In this document: positions 25,050-33,373 of the stretch, piece after piece
Layout: each line of letters begins with the position of its first letter
Position numbering within the stretch: position 1 is the stretch's first letter
Assembly: GCF_026011795.1 (NCBI RefSeq)
Contig: NZ_BRVS01000004.1
Coordinates: 1 to 64,000, forward strand
Length of the DNA: 64,000 nucleotides
Reading direction: 5' to 3'
Origin: Arthrobacter mangrovi
GTDB lineage: Bacteria; Actinomycetota; Actinomycetes; Actinomycetales; Micrococcaceae
The notes under the pieces: model-generated
What the model saw: only the letters and a program-made list of their open reading frames with translations
What the model was told of the DNA's origin: nothing
Databases searched by the model: none
Made by a program: the position numbers and the translations under genes

Positions 25050-25481
25050 ATGGAGAACGGCGACATCACCTTCCACACCCGCAAATGGGTGCGGCCCGAA
25101 GACCTCAACGCGAACGGCACGCTGTTCGGCGGCAGCCTGCTGCGCTGGATCGACGAAGAGGCCGCCATCTACGCCATCATCCAGCTGGGCAACGGGATGG
25201 CCGTCACCAAGTACATGTCCGAAATCAACTTCGTGAGCTCGGCACAGCAGGGCGACCTGATCGAGATGGGCCTGACGGCAACGCACTTCGGCCGGACGTC
25301 GCTGACGATGCGTGCGGAAGTACGGAACATGTTCACCCGCCAGTCGATCCTAACGATTGAGAAAATCGTCTTCGTCAATCTCGGCGAGGACGGCAAGCCT
25401 GCCCCCCACGGCTACACCGAGATCACCTACTCCCGGGACCGCGTGCCGCGCCAGCACCTGGACCGTATGCCGCCGCGCTGA
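25050..25481 (+). CDS. Acyl-CoA thioesterase (YciA-like hotdog fold)
   Basis: A 143-residue single-hotdog thioesterase that hydrolyses acyl-CoA. Conserved elements are VRPEDLNANGTLFGGSLLRWIDEEAA, with the catalytic-loop N-x-x-G-T-x-F-G-G and the D-E-A helix, followed by MSEINFVSSAQQGDLIEMG and FGRTSLTMRAEV. Length matches the short YciA/YbgC-like group that acts as a hexamer. It follows the GNAT gene on the same strand with no terminator between them. Substrate chain length is not predictable. Confidence 0.85.
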   Translation: MENGDITFHTRKWVRPEDLNANGTLFGGSLLRWIDEEAAIYAIIQLGNGMAVTKYMSEINFVSSAQQGDLIEMGLTATHFGRTSLTMRAEVRNMFTRQSILTIEKIVFVNLGEDGKPAPHGYTEITYSRDRVPRQHLDRMPPR

Positions 25482-25530
25482 ACCACCGATCGCCGGCCCG
25501 GGAGACACCGCGGCTTAGCCCGGGCAAATC

Positions 25531-25875
25531 CTAGACGCGGATGTAGGCGGCGCCGCCGAATTGCCGCCGGGCGAGATGGGCGACCGCGGCGGGGACCACG
25601 GTGATGCCCGCGGGCAGGGTCGCTTCGTCGATTCCGGCCGAGCGGAGGCTGTTCCGGCATGCAGTGACAGTCATTCCTTCTTCGGCAGCGAAGGCTGCTG
25701 CCTCGGCAGCATCACCGGCGAGCCGGGCGACGACCGGTCCCTGCACGACGAGTTCGATCCCGGCCTCGGGCAACTCGGCGCGCGCATTACGCGCGGTGCG
25801 CAGGGCTGCTTCAAGGTCGGGGAACGGCCGGGTCCCGGGGCCGGCGAGGTGCAGGACAAGTTCGGTATTCTCCAT
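25531..25875 (-). CDS. DsrE-family sulfur-transfer-like protein
   Basis: A 114-residue DsrE/DsrF-like protein starting MENTELVLHLAG. The family's conserved central region is LVVQGPVVARL and GMTVTACRNSL, where the Cys would carry a persulfide in sulfur-relay members. It follows a Cys-rich small gene on the same strand by 39 bp, and both diverge from the persulfide dioxygenase gene across three CstR-type operators. That places it in the persulfide regulon. An upstream ATG would add seven residues (MPVKVAG); neither has a strong ribosome site. Confidence 0.75.
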   Translation of the reverse strand: MENTELVLHLAGPGTRPFPDLEAALRTARNARAELPEAGIELVVQGPVVARLAGDAAEAAAFAAEEGMTVTACRNSLRSAGIDEATLPAGITVVPAAVAHLARRQFGGAAYIRV

Positions 25876-25914
25876 GCCGGCCACTTTAACAGGCACGCTA
25901 AACAGGCCCGCAGG

Positions 25915-26106
25915 TCAGCGCCCGAAAAGCTTCCTGAACCAGCCACCGCCGCTGCCCGCGGACACGGGAGCGCCCTGCCGCCCGGCCGCCCGGGAGCAGG
26001 TGCAGCGCCGGGACTGCGGAACATTGCGCATCACCTGCTCCACATGGTTGCCGCAGCCGGCCCACGTCGCTTTTCCACAGTGCCCGCACGTCGCCACCCT
26101 GCACAT
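25915..26106 (-). CDS. Small Cys-rich zinc-ribbon-like protein
   Basis: A 63-residue protein beginning MCRVATCGHCGKATWAGCG, with two further Cys in RRCTCS. The pattern C-x4-C-x2-C...C...C-x-C suggests zinc or other metal binding. Similar short MCRxTTCxxCGKxTWAGCG proteins are common conserved unknowns in actinobacteria. GGAGG is at good distance from the ATG. It is the first gene leftward of the three ATACCCC operators and precedes the DsrE gene, so persulfide control is likely. The exact role is unknown. Confidence 0.72.
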   Translation of the reverse strand: MCRVATCGHCGKATWAGCGNHVEQVMRNVPQSRRCTCSRAAGRQGAPVSAGSGGGWFRKLFGR

Positions 26107-26167
26107 ATCAGTCCTCCATCAGCTTCATGAGAAGGCGGCCGCGCTCGGCCGCCGGCCCCCATCCTAT

Positions 26168-26262
26168 ATACCCCCATGGGTATTTTCCACTTCACCGCCG
26201 GCACTTGCACTATACCCCCCGAGGTATTATCGTTGAGCTCGGAAAGATACCCCCGGGGGTAC
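26168..26262. promoter_or_regulatory. Three CstR-type operators in a divergent control region
   Basis: Three 16-bp sites are present: ATACCCCCATGGGTAT (26168-26183), ATACCCCCCGAGGTAT (26212-26227) and ATACCCCCGGGGGTAC (26247-26262). They match the ATACCCC...GGGTAT form bound by CsoR/CstR-family repressors. TTGCAC (26205-26210) and TATCGT (26228-26233) are a candidate rightward promoter with a 17-bp spacer, and the middle operator fills this spacer almost exactly, so binding would block RNA polymerase. Confidence 0.8.
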
Positions 26263-26287
26263 CCGGAAGCAATGACAAGGAGACGAG

Positions 26288-27697
26288 ATGCTGCTCGAGC
26301 GAATCTATGACGAAGACCTGGCCCAGGCCGGCTACTTCATCGGCTGCCAGCGCAAGGGCGAGGCCGTGGTGGTCGACGCCCGCCGCGACATCGATGTGTA
26401 CCTCGACTTGGCCAAGGCCAACGGGATGAAGATCGTCGCGGTGACCGAAACCCACATCCACGCCGACTACCTCTCCGGCACGCGCGAACTCGCCGCGGCC
26501 ACCGGCGCGGACATCTACGTCTCGGGCGAGGGTGGCACGGACTGGCAGTACGGCTTCGACGCCGCACGCCTCAACGACGGCGACGCCGTCTCGATCGGCA
26601 ACATCACCGTGCAGGCCGTGCACACCCCCGGACACACCCCGGAACACCTGTCCTTCCTCGTCACCGACGGCGCCTTCAGCGACCAGCCCGGCTACCTGCT
26701 CTCCGGCGACTTCGTCTTCGCCGGCGACCTGGGCCGGCCGGACCTCCTGGACGAGGCCGCCGGCGGCATCGACACCCGCTTCGAGGGCGCGAAGCAGCTC
26801 TTCGCCAGCCTCCGCACCAAGTTCCTGACCCTGCCCGACCACGTCCAGGTCTACCCCGGCCACGGCTCCGGCAGCGCCTGCGGCAAGGCCCTGGGCGCGA
26901 TCCCCTCCACCACGGTCGGCTACGAACGCCTCTACTCCTGGTGGGGCAAGTACCTCGAAGCCAACGACGAACAGGGCTTCATCGACGAGCTCCTCGACGG
27001 CCAGCCCGACGCCCACGCCTACTTCGGCCGCATGAAGCGCCAGAACCGCCTCGGCCCGGCCGTTATCGGCGACCGCGCACCGCTGCCCGAACTGGACAAC
27101 AAGACCATCGCCGCGGACCTGGACGCCGACAAAATCACCTTCGTCGACACCCGGCCCAACGCCCAGGTCCACGAAGGAACCGTGCCCGGCGCCCTGAACA
27201 TCCCGGCCGGCAACAAAGCCGCCAGCTTCGGCGCCTGGGCCTACGACCCGGAGACCGACGACCGGCCCCTGGTCCTGCTCGCCCCGGACCGGGACACCGC
27301 ACAGGACATGCGGGACCACCTGGTCCGGGTGGGCATCGACAACGTCGCCGGCTACACGACAACCCTGGACGGGCTGCCCACCACGATCCCGGCCCTGATC
27401 CAGCCCGAGGAACTCGACGGCTTCGACGCCGCCCTGGTCCTGGACGTGCGGAACAAGACCGAACACACCGCCGGCCACATCCCCGGCTCCGACCAGCTCA
27501 ACGCCGGCCGCGTGCTCTGGAACCTGGACAAGCTCCCCACCGACGGCACCATCGTGACCTACTGCCAGAGCGGCGTGCGCAACTCCGTCGCCGCCAGCAC
27601 CCTGCGCCGCGCCGGCTACAACGTCGTCGAACTCGACGGCAGCTACGCCGCCTGGGAAAACTTCCACGCCTCCCGCGAAACGGCCGCCATCCGCTAA
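26288..27697 (+). CDS. Persulfide dioxygenase-rhodanese fusion (CstB-like)
   Basis: A 469-residue non-heme iron enzyme of the ETHE1/CstB type, which oxidises thiol persulfides to sulfite or thiosulfate. The N-terminal metallo-beta-lactamase domain shows THIHADYLSG (His56, His58, Asp60), HTPGHTPEH (His112 or His116), SGDFVFAGDLGRPD (Asp141) and YPGHGSGSACGK. Two rhodanese domains follow. The first (about 275-365) has LLAPDRDTAQ where a Cys loop would be, so it is inactive; the second has the active Cys426 loop TYCQSGVRNS. AAGGAG precedes the ATG. It is controlled by three upstream operators and ends at a strong hairpin. Confidence 0.9.
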   Translation: MLLERIYDEDLAQAGYFIGCQRKGEAVVVDARRDIDVYLDLAKANGMKIVAVTETHIHADYLSGTRELAAATGADIYVSGEGGTDWQYGFDAARLNDGDAVSIGNITVQAVHTPGHTPEHLSFLVTDGAFSDQPGYLLSGDFVFAGDLGRPDLLDEAAGGIDTRFEGAKQLFASLRTKFLTLPDHVQVYPGHGSGSACGKALGAIPSTTVGYERLYSWWGKYLEANDEQGFIDELLDGQPDAHAYFGRMKRQNRLGPAVIGDRAPLPELDNKTIAADLDADKITFVDTRPNAQVHEGTVPGALNIPAGNKAASFGAWAYDPETDDRPLVLLAPDRDTAQDMRDHLVRVGIDNVAGYTTTLDGLPTTIPALIQPEELDGFDAALVLDVRNKTEHTAGHIPGSDQLNAGRVLWNLDKLPTDGTIVTYCQSGVRNSVAASTLRRAGYNVVELDGSYAAWENFHASRETAAIR

Positions 27698-27710
27698 GCG
27701 GCAAACACCA

Positions 27711-27745
27711 CCGCACGGGCCCGCACACACTGCGGGCCCGTGCGG
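27711..27745 (+). terminator. Hairpin after the persulfide dioxygenase gene
   Basis: CCGCACGGGCCCGCA (27711-27725) and TGCGGGCCCGTGCGG (27731-27745) are a perfect 15-bp stem with a 5-nt loop. The tail is short (CGTTAT). Confidence 0.75.
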
Positions 27746-27780
27746 CGTTATGATCGCCCTACCCCCCGCGGAGGACAACC

Positions 27781-29055
27781 GTGACCAGAGCAGCAAGAAC
27801 CCCTTCCCCCGTCCTCGGGCTGCGGGCAAACGCGGCACAGTTCACCCTGCTGGTGGCAGTGAACGCCCTCGTCGGCGGCATGGTCGGCCAGCAGCAGACC
27901 GTGCTGCCGCTGCTGGCTACGGAGGAATTTGGACTGACAGGGTTCACCTTCATCTTCACCTACGTCGCGGCCTTCGGGGTGACGAAGGCGGTCGCCAACT
28001 ACTTCGCCGGCACACTCTCCGACCGGCACGGCCGCAAACCCGTCCTGCTCGCCGGCTGGCTGTTCGCCGTGCCCGTGCCGCTGATGCTGATCCTGGCCCC
28101 GAACTGGGGCTGGGTCATCGCGGCCAACGTACTGCTGGGCATTAATCAGGGCCTGACCTGGTCCACCACCGTCGTGATGAAAATCGACCTGGTCGGCCCG
28201 CGGCAGCGCGGTCTGGCCATGGGGTTGAACGAGGCGGCCGGCTACGGCGCCGTCGCGGCATCCTCCCTAGTGGCCGGCTATCTGGCCGGGCACTACGGGC
28301 TGCGGCCGGCCCCGTTCCTGCTGGGCCTTTCCTACACCGCACTGGCCCTACTGCTCTCCGGCGTCTTCATCCGTGAAACCGCAGGCCACGCGCGTCTGGA
28401 ATCCCAAAAGCACAGCCCCCGCGCCGACGGGATGCACGATCACCTGCACCAGGACCTGGATAACCGGCAGATCCTGATCCAGACCAGCCTGCGGGAGCCC
28501 GCCCTGTCCTCGGCGAGCCTGGCCGGACTCGTGAACAACCTCAATTTCGGCCTCTCATGGGGCCTGTTCCCGCTGCTTTTCGCCACCGCTGGCCTGCCGG
28601 TGGAGCAGGTGGGCCTGCTCTTCGCCCTCTATCCGGGCGTGTGGGGCGCGGGACAATTGGTCACCGGCGCCCTCTCCGACAGGATCGGCCGCAAGCACCT
28701 CATCGCCGCTGGCATGGGGCTGCAGGCCGCGGCCCTGGCTGTCATCGCAGCATCCGGCTCATTCGCCGGCTGGGCCTTGGGAACCGTGCTGTTGGGAGCG
28801 GGAACAGCGATGGTCTATCCGACGCTCCTGGCGGTGGTCGGAGACGTGGCACACCCGGCTTGGCGCGGCCGCGCGGTCGGCGTCTACCGCGTCTGGCGCG
28901 ACCTCGGTTACGCCGTCGGCGCCGTTCTCGGAGGCATCATCGCCGACTGGCTGGGCCTGCACGCCGCCGTCTGGGCGGCCGCGGTCCTCAGTGCGGCGAC
29001 GGCGGGAATCGTCGCTGCGCGGATGTACGAAACGCTGGCTCCCCGCTCCACTTGA
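27781..29055 (+). CDS. MFS transporter, 12 helices
   Basis: A 424-residue major-facilitator carrier. The loop 2-3 motif is GTLSDRHGRKPVLLAGW, repeated in the second half as GALSDRIGRKHLIAAGM, confirming the 6+6 layout. A His-rich central loop (GMHDHLHQDLDNRQ) separates the halves. GTG at 27781 follows GGAGG. It sits between the persulfide dioxygenase and CstR genes but is isolated by hairpins on both sides. Its substrate is unknown; a sulfur compound or organic acid is possible from position only. Confidence 0.8.
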   Translation: MTRAARTPSPVLGLRANAAQFTLLVAVNALVGGMVGQQQTVLPLLATEEFGLTGFTFIFTYVAAFGVTKAVANYFAGTLSDRHGRKPVLLAGWLFAVPVPLMLILAPNWGWVIAANVLLGINQGLTWSTTVVMKIDLVGPRQRGLAMGLNEAAGYGAVAASSLVAGYLAGHYGLRPAPFLLGLSYTALALLLSGVFIRETAGHARLESQKHSPRADGMHDHLHQDLDNRQILIQTSLREPALSSASLAGLVNNLNFGLSWGLFPLLFATAGLPVEQVGLLFALYPGVWGAGQLVTGALSDRIGRKHLIAAGMGLQAAALAVIAASGSFAGWALGTVLLGAGTAMVYPTLLAVVGDVAHPAWRGRAVGVYRVWRDLGYAVGAVLGGIIADWLGLHAAVWAAAVLSAATAGIVAARMYETLAPRST

Positions 29056-29085
29056 GCCACGGCGCCGGATCGACCGAGGCCAACT

Positions 29086-29136
29086 AATGCAGCAGGCGGC
29101 CCTGGTCCGCATGGATCCAGGGCCGCCTGCCGCATT
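29086..29136. terminator. Bidirectional terminator between MFS and cstR genes
   Basis: GCAGGCGGCCCTGG (29092-29105) pairs with CCAGGGCCGCCTGC (29117-29130); after one mismatch, AATGC and GCATT extend the stem. The two genes converge here. Confidence 0.75.
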
Positions 29137-29149
29137 GCCGGTCGCCGTG

Positions 29150-29407
29150 TCAGGCCAGCGAGAGGAAGAGTTTCTCGAGGTCTTTCTTGTCGATGGAGTT
29201 GTCCTGCTTGGCCAGGCACTGTTCCAGGCCGGTCGAAATGATCACAAACCCGGCGCGGTCCAGGGCCTTGGACACGGCGGCCAGCTGGGTGACCACATCC
29301 TTGCAGTCCCGGCCTTCCTCCAGCATCCGCGTCACCGCGGCAAGCTGTCCCTGCGCACGCTTGAGCCGGTTGATGACCGGCGTGAGCTCGGTGGCATCGA
29401 GTTGCAT
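29150..29407 (-). CDS. cstR: CstR, persulfide-sensing repressor of the CsoR family
   Basis: An 85-residue all-helical repressor. The two sensor cysteines are Cys35 (GRDCKDVV) and Cys64 (GLEQCL), spaced exactly as in CsoR, but the copper-ligand histidine position (25 residues after the first Cys) is Gly60. Loss of His with both Cys kept is the known mark of CstR, which senses persulfides or sulfite by Cys-Cys crosslinking and not copper. The gene diverges from the rhodanese operon across two ATACCCC operators and likely represses itself, that operon and the persulfide dioxygenase promoter. Compare with the true CsoR at 48350. Confidence 0.9.
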   Translation of the reverse strand: MQLDATELTPVINRLKRAQGQLAAVTRMLEEGRDCKDVVTQLAAVSKALDRAGFVIISTGLEQCLAKQDNSIDKKDLEKLFLSLA

Positions 29408-29443
29408 GATCTTCTCCTCACAATGAAAGCCTTCCCCAATTGT

Positions 29444-29480
29444 ATACCCCCCAGGGTGTCTTGCATACCCCCTGGGGTAT
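29444..29480. promoter_or_regulatory. Two CstR operators between cstR and the rhodanese operon
   Basis: ATACCCCCCAGGGTGT (29444-29459) and ATACCCCCTGGGGTAT (29465-29480) are adjacent 16-bp sites. The second lies just after a TTGCAT -35-like box (29461-29466) for the rightward operon. TACAAT (29439-29444 on the minus strand) may be the -10 box of cstR. Confidence 0.8.
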
Positions 29481-29527
29481 GTGGCAGACTTATGGGGACA
29501 CACCCGCCTAACCGGAAAGGAACCCCT

Positions 29528-30115
29528 TTGGCTTCCGAGACTTCTACCGTGACCGCACTCGATGCGCAGATCCTCCGCGAGTGGATGGACAGGCACGAAG
29601 ACCTGATCGTGATCGACGTCCGCTCCGCCGCAGAATTCGAAGCGCAGCACATCCGCGGCTCCTACAATGTGCCGCTGCCGCTGCTCTCCGAGCACACCGA
29701 CGAACTCGCCGCACGCCTCGGCAAGCGCGTGGTCCTGGTCTGCCAGTCCGGCGTCCGCGCCGAGCAGGCCCGCCAGCGCCTGGGCACCGCGGGCATCGAC
29801 ACCGCCCTGGTCCTGACCGGCGGCGTACCGGGCTTCGCCTCGGCCGGAGGCGAGGTCGTCCGCGGCGCCCAGCGCTGGGACCTCGAGCGCCAGGTCCGAA
29901 TGGCAGCCGGCACCCTCGTCGTCGGCGGCCTGCTGGCCGGCAAGTTCGTCTCCCCCAAGCTGCGCCTGCTCGCCGGCGCCATCGGCACCGGCCTGACCTT
30001 CTCCGCCGCAACCAACACCTGCGCCATGGGCAACATGCTCTCCAAGATGCCCTGGAACAAGACCGCCGCCGAACCCACCGCCGAGAGCGCGATCCGGCAG
30101 CTGCCCGCCGCCTAG
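29528..30115 (+). CDS. Rhodanese with DUF2892-type membrane tail
   Basis: A 195-residue protein. The rhodanese domain (about 10-115) has LIVIDVRSAAEFEAQHIRGS and the active Cys loop VCQSGVRAEQA, which carries sulfane sulfur. The C-terminal part (MAAGTLVVGGLLAGK, then LLAGAIGTGLTFSA) is a two-helix DUF2892-like membrane anchor with NTCAMGNMLSKMPWN. The start is a TTG at 29528 supported by AAAGGA at correct spacing; an upstream ATG at 29492 lacks one and lies too close to the operator. It diverges from cstR and leads two further sulfur genes. Confidence 0.85.
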   Translation: MASETSTVTALDAQILREWMDRHEDLIVIDVRSAAEFEAQHIRGSYNVPLPLLSEHTDELAARLGKRVVLVCQSGVRAEQARQRLGTAGIDTALVLTGGVPGFASAGGEVVRGAQRWDLERQVRMAAGTLVVGGLLAGKFVSPKLRLLAGAIGTGLTFSAATNTCAMGNMLSKMPWNKTAAEPTAESAIRQLPAA

Positions 30116-30131
30116 CGCACCTCCCCAAGCC

Positions 30132-30187
30132 GGTTCCCGCCCGGGTACAGACCACCCCCCAGGGTCTCCCCCGCCCGGGCGGGAACC
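30132..30187. repeat. Long inverted repeat with a degenerate CstR-like site in the loop
   Basis: GGTTCCCGCCCGGG (30132-30145) pairs perfectly with CCCGGGCGGGAACC (30174-30187). The 28-nt loop contains AGACC...GGTCT, an inner hairpin, and CCACCCCCCAGGGTCT (30152-30167), which matches the operator at 29444 in 13 of 16 bases. It lies between the two rhodanese genes and might be a transcript attenuator or a weak extra operator. Confidence 0.5.
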
Positions 30188-30219
30188 ACCCCCGCCAGCC
30201 CTCATCCAAGGAGCACACC

Positions 30220-30516
30220 ATGGCCGAGACCACCATCCAGGACACCAACGACCGCCGCACCCGCGACCAGATCCTCGACGTCCGCGAAGACTTCGAAGTC
30301 GCCGAGGGCATGATCCCCGAAGCCGTGCACATCCCGATGGGCGACCTCAACCGCCGGCTGAACGAACTGGACCGCAGCCGCCCGATCATCGTGGTCTGCC
30401 GCAGCGGCAACCGCAGCGCCCGGGTCGCCGACGCGCTCAACACCGCCGGCTACACCGCCGACACCATGACCGGCGGCATGACCGCCTGGCAGCGCGCCGG
30501 CCTCCCCACCCGCTGA
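30220..30516 (+). CDS. Single-domain rhodanese
   Basis: A 98-residue sulfurtransferase. LDVREDFEVAEGMIPEAVHI and the active loop VCRSGNRSARVAD (Cys then six-residue loop) are typical of GlpE/PspE-like rhodaneses, followed by TMTGGMTAWQRAGLP. AAGGAG precedes the ATG. It lies between the membrane-anchored rhodanese and the TSUP exporter and should move sulfane sulfur in persulfide detoxification. Confidence 0.88.
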   Translation: MAETTIQDTNDRRTRDQILDVREDFEVAEGMIPEAVHIPMGDLNRRLNELDRSRPIIVVCRSGNRSARVADALNTAGYTADTMTGGMTAWQRAGLPTR

Positions 30517-30558
30517 CCCGCCGGGCCGACCGCCCCCTCCACGCAAAGGACCGACCCC

Positions 30559-31449
30559 ATGAGCCTCGCCCTCACGGCCACCCTGCTGCTCTCCGTCGTC
30601 ATCGGACTCTCCCTCGGCCTGCTCGGCGGCGGAGGCTCCATCCTCACCGTCCCCATCCTCACCTACGTCGCCGGACTCGATCCCAAGGAAGCGATCGCCG
30701 CGTCGCTGTTCGTCGTCGGCGCGACCTCCGCCGTCAGCGCCATCGCCCACGCCCGCAACGGCCGCGTCAAATGGCGCACCGGCCTCATCTTCGGCGCCGC
30801 CGGCATGGCCGGAGCCTTCCTCGGCGGCCTGCTCGGCGGACACATCCCCGGCACCATCCTGATGATCGCCTTCGCCCTCATGATGGTGGCAACCTCCATC
30901 GCCATGATCCGCGGCCGCAAAAACAAGGCCCAGGGCACCGCCACCCACAACAACGAACTACCCGTCCTCAAGGTCATCCTCGAAGGCCTCGTCGTCGGCC
31001 TCGTCACCGGTCTCGTCGGCGCCGGCGGCGGATTCCTCGTGGTCCCGGCCCTCGCCCTCCTCGGCGGACTCGCGATGCCCGTCGCCGTCGGAACCTCCCT
31101 CGTGGTCATCGCACTGAAATCCTTCGCCGGACTCGGCGGCTACCTCACCAGCGTCAGCCTCGACTGGAGCCTCGTCGCCGCCGTCACCGCGGCAGCCATC
31201 GTCGGCTCCGTGCTCGGCTCCCGCCTCGCCGGCCGGATCCCCGAAACCGCGCTCCGCAAAGGCTTCGGCATCTTCGTCCTCGTGATGGGCGTCTTCGTCC
31301 TCGTCCAGGAACTCCCCGCACCGGCCAACACCATCCTCGCCGTCGCCGCCGCCATCCTGGCAACAGCCGCCCTCGCCTGCCGCTACGCCATCCCCGCCTG
31401 CCCGCTGCGACGGTCCCCTGCCCAACCTGCCGAGGCTGCAGCCCGCTAG
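30559..31449 (+). CDS. TauE/SafE (TSUP) sulfite/sulfur-anion exporter
   Basis: A 296-residue membrane protein with about eight helices. The family's glycine-rich repeats are GLLGGGGSILTVPILTYVAG near the N-terminus and TGLVGAGGGFLVVPALALLGG in the second half, both ends of the internal duplication. TSUP proteins beside CstR and persulfide dioxygenase export sulfite or thiosulfate made by persulfide oxidation; this role is inferred from context. It is the last gene of the rightward CstR-controlled operon. Confidence 0.85.
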   Translation: MSLALTATLLLSVVIGLSLGLLGGGGSILTVPILTYVAGLDPKEAIAASLFVVGATSAVSAIAHARNGRVKWRTGLIFGAAGMAGAFLGGLLGGHIPGTILMIAFALMMVATSIAMIRGRKNKAQGTATHNNELPVLKVILEGLVVGLVTGLVGAGGGFLVVPALALLGGLAMPVAVGTSLVVIALKSFAGLGGYLTSVSLDWSLVAAVTAAAIVGSVLGSRLAGRIPETALRKGFGIFVLVMGVFVLVQELPAPANTILAVAAAILATAALACRYAIPACPLRRSPAQPAEAAAR

Positions 31450-31471
31450 CTGCCACCCATACTTTGGCCGC

Positions 31472-31876
31472 TCACCACCAGCGATAAATCCGTCCGCCGG
31501 GCGGGCGCCAGCGCGGCCGCCAGAGCCGGCACGGCTGCGTGGAGCCAGGGCGCACCTGCTGGCACGGTGGTAGCGGATCCGGTTGGTGCTCCTCGCAGTA
31601 CCCGCGGGGGTCCCACAGATCCGCGTTGGGCTCGTAGCCGTTGGCGAAGATTTCACAATCGCAGTAGCCGCCTTTGGCCGCCAGCCTGTCTTCCAGCGCC
31701 GTGGCCCGAGGTGCCGCCACGTCCCGGTAGCGCCTGGCCCAGACCAGGCCGTTGCAGCCGAACTCCAGCATCCGGTACGTGTAGCAGAGCAGGCATTCGC
31801 CCGGCTTGGGCAGCGTCAGTTCGTCGGACAGCTGCCGCAGCTGGTCCCCAATGTCCGGGACGGGTTGTTGGTCCAT
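31472..31876 (-). CDS. DUF2695-like Cys-rich protein
   Basis: A 134-residue soluble protein. GECLLCYTYRMLEFGC and the block KGGYCDCEIFANGY are its recognisable parts; the CDCE..N pattern is typical of DUF2695. Seven or more Cys in clustered pairs suggest metal binding. The Trp/Arg/Pro-rich tail (LWRPRWRPPGGRIYRWW) is unusual. ATG at 31874-31876 is chosen because AAAGGG lies 8 nt upstream; a GTG three codons earlier is possible. Convergent with the TSUP gene, so it is probably not part of the sulfur operon. Function is unknown. Confidence 0.6.
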   Translation of the reverse strand: MDQQPVPDIGDQLRQLSDELTLPKPGECLLCYTYRMLEFGCNGLVWARRYRDVAAPRATALEDRLAAKGGYCDCEIFANGYEPNADLWDPRGYCEEHQPDPLPPCQQVRPGSTQPCRLWRPRWRPPGGRIYRWW

Positions 31877-32033
31877 GGAAGTCACCCTTTCGTTGAGGAA
31901 GAGGCTTCCATCGGCCGCCCCCGCAGCGGCAGTGTTTGACTCCCAGCTGTGGACAAGGGCGGCCGCGGCTTCGCTCTGGAGGAGAAGTGAGCCAGCGAGG
32001 CTCCGTCCGCAGGCGCAACGCCGAATAGCAAAC

Positions 32034-32063
32034 GGCGGCTTAGGTCCTAAAACCTAAGCCGCC
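32034..32063 (-). terminator. Terminator after rlmN
   Basis: On the minus strand GGCGGCTTAGGT pairs perfectly with ACCTAAGCCGCC around TTTAGG, followed by GTTTGCTATT. The 31877-32030 stretch shows no gene. Confidence 0.85.
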
Positions 32064-32088
32064 GTCGTCGTTGTGTTGGCTGGAAAGG

Positions 32089-33318
32089 CTATTCCGCCGC
32101 GGCGAGCTGGCCGCAGGCGCCGTCGATCTCCTTGCCGCGGGTGTCGCGCAGCGTCGTCGGAATGCCGGCATCGTTGAGCCGGTCGACGAACTCCCGGGTG
32201 ACGTCCGCTTCCGAGCTGGTCCAGATGGAGCCCGGGGTCGGGTTCAGCGGGATCGGGTTCACGTGCACCCAGCCCCGACCGCGCTTGTTCAGCTTCTTGG
32301 CCAGCAGGTCGGCGCGCCAGGCGTGGTCGTTCATGTCCTTGATCAGCGCGTACTCGATGGAAACGCGGCGGCCGGTGCGCTGGTAGTAGCCGTAGGCCGC
32401 ATCGAGCGCCTCATCGACCTTCCAGCGGGAGTTGACCGGGATCAGCTCGTCGCGCAGCTCATCGTCCGGCGCGTGCAGGCTCAGCGCGAACGTGAACGGC
32501 AGGTTCTCGTCCGCCAGCTTGTTGATCGCCGGAACCAGGCCGACCGTGGACACCGTGATGCCGCGGGCGCTCATGCCCAGCCCCTCCGGTGCCTCGTCCA
32601 CCATGCGGTGCACGGCGTTCATGACGCGCTTGTAATTGGCCAGCGGCTCGCCCATGCCCATGAAGACGATGTTGGTGACGCGCTCCGCATCGGTGCCTGC
32701 GCCCGCGTCCTTGTTCCGGCGCTTGCCGCCGAGCCCGCCTTCGGCGATCACGCGGTTGGCCTGCACGATCTGGTCCAGGATCTCCGCCGTCGACATGTTG
32801 CGGGTCAGCCCGGCCTGGCCGGTGGCGCAGAACGGGCAGTTCATGCCGCAGCCGCACTGGCTGGAGACGCACAGCGTGATCCGACCCGGGTAGCGCATCA
32901 GCACGGACTCCACGAGCGAACCGTCGAAGAGCCGCCACAGGAACTTGATGGTGTCGCCCTTGTCCGTGGTCAGCCGCTTGACCTCGGTCAGCAGCTTCGG
33001 GAAGAACGCCTCGGCCAGCTCGGCGCGGCGCTCCTTGGGCAGGTCGCTCATCCGCTCCGGGTCGGTGGTGTAGTGCTGGAAGTAGTGCGTGGAAAGCTGC
33101 TTCGCGCGGAAGGCGGGCAGCCCCAGCTCCTTCATCTTCTCCTGCCGCTCGGCCAGCGTCAGGTCGGCCAGGTGGACCGGCGGCTGCTTGACCCGCGGGG
33201 ACTTGAACTGCAGCAGCGGCCGTCCCTCGGCGGTGACGGCCTGGTTCCAACCCTCGGTCGCGGGGCGCACCTGTGGCCGGTCTGGAATGACTTGGGGGGA
33301 AGTTTTCTGCGAAGACAT
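32089..33318 (-). CDS. rlmN: 23S rRNA (adenine-C2)-methyltransferase, radical SAM
   Basis: A 409-residue enzyme that methylates A2503 of 23S rRNA and A37 of some tRNAs. The radical-SAM cluster motif CGMNCPFC (C-x3-C-x2-C) is present, with [11 protein letters not shown] (SAM binding) and [10 protein letters not shown]. The near-C-terminal Cys in DGACGQL is the residue that forms the methyl-bridged intermediate. Length slightly exceeds E. coli RlmN because of a basic N-terminal extension. The start MSSQKTS replaces a longer reading that begins in the divergent gene. Confidence 0.94.
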   Translation of the reverse strand: MSSQKTSPQVIPDRPQVRPATEGWNQAVTAEGRPLLQFKSPRVKQPPVHLADLTLAERQEKMKELGLPAFRAKQLSTHYFQHYTTDPERMSDLPKERRAELAEAFFPKLLTEVKRLTTDKGDTIKFLWRLFDGSLVESVLMRYPGRITLCVSSQCGCGMNCPFCATGQAGLTRNMSTAEILDQIVQANRVIAEGGLGGKRRNKDAGAGTDAERVTNIVFMGMGEPLANYKRVMNAVHRMVDEAPEGLGMSARGITVSTVGLVPAINKLADENLPFTFALSLHAPDDELRDELIPVNSRWKVDEALDAAYGYYQRTGRRVSIEYALIKDMNDHAWRADLLAKKLNKRGRGWVHVNPIPLNPTPGSIWTSSEADVTREFVDRLNDAGIPTTLRDTRGKEIDGACGQLAAAE

Positions 33319-33373
33319 TGGCACTATTGTCTCACACGGACTACAGTTCTCCCTTTCGCCTAGAGTATCCAGC

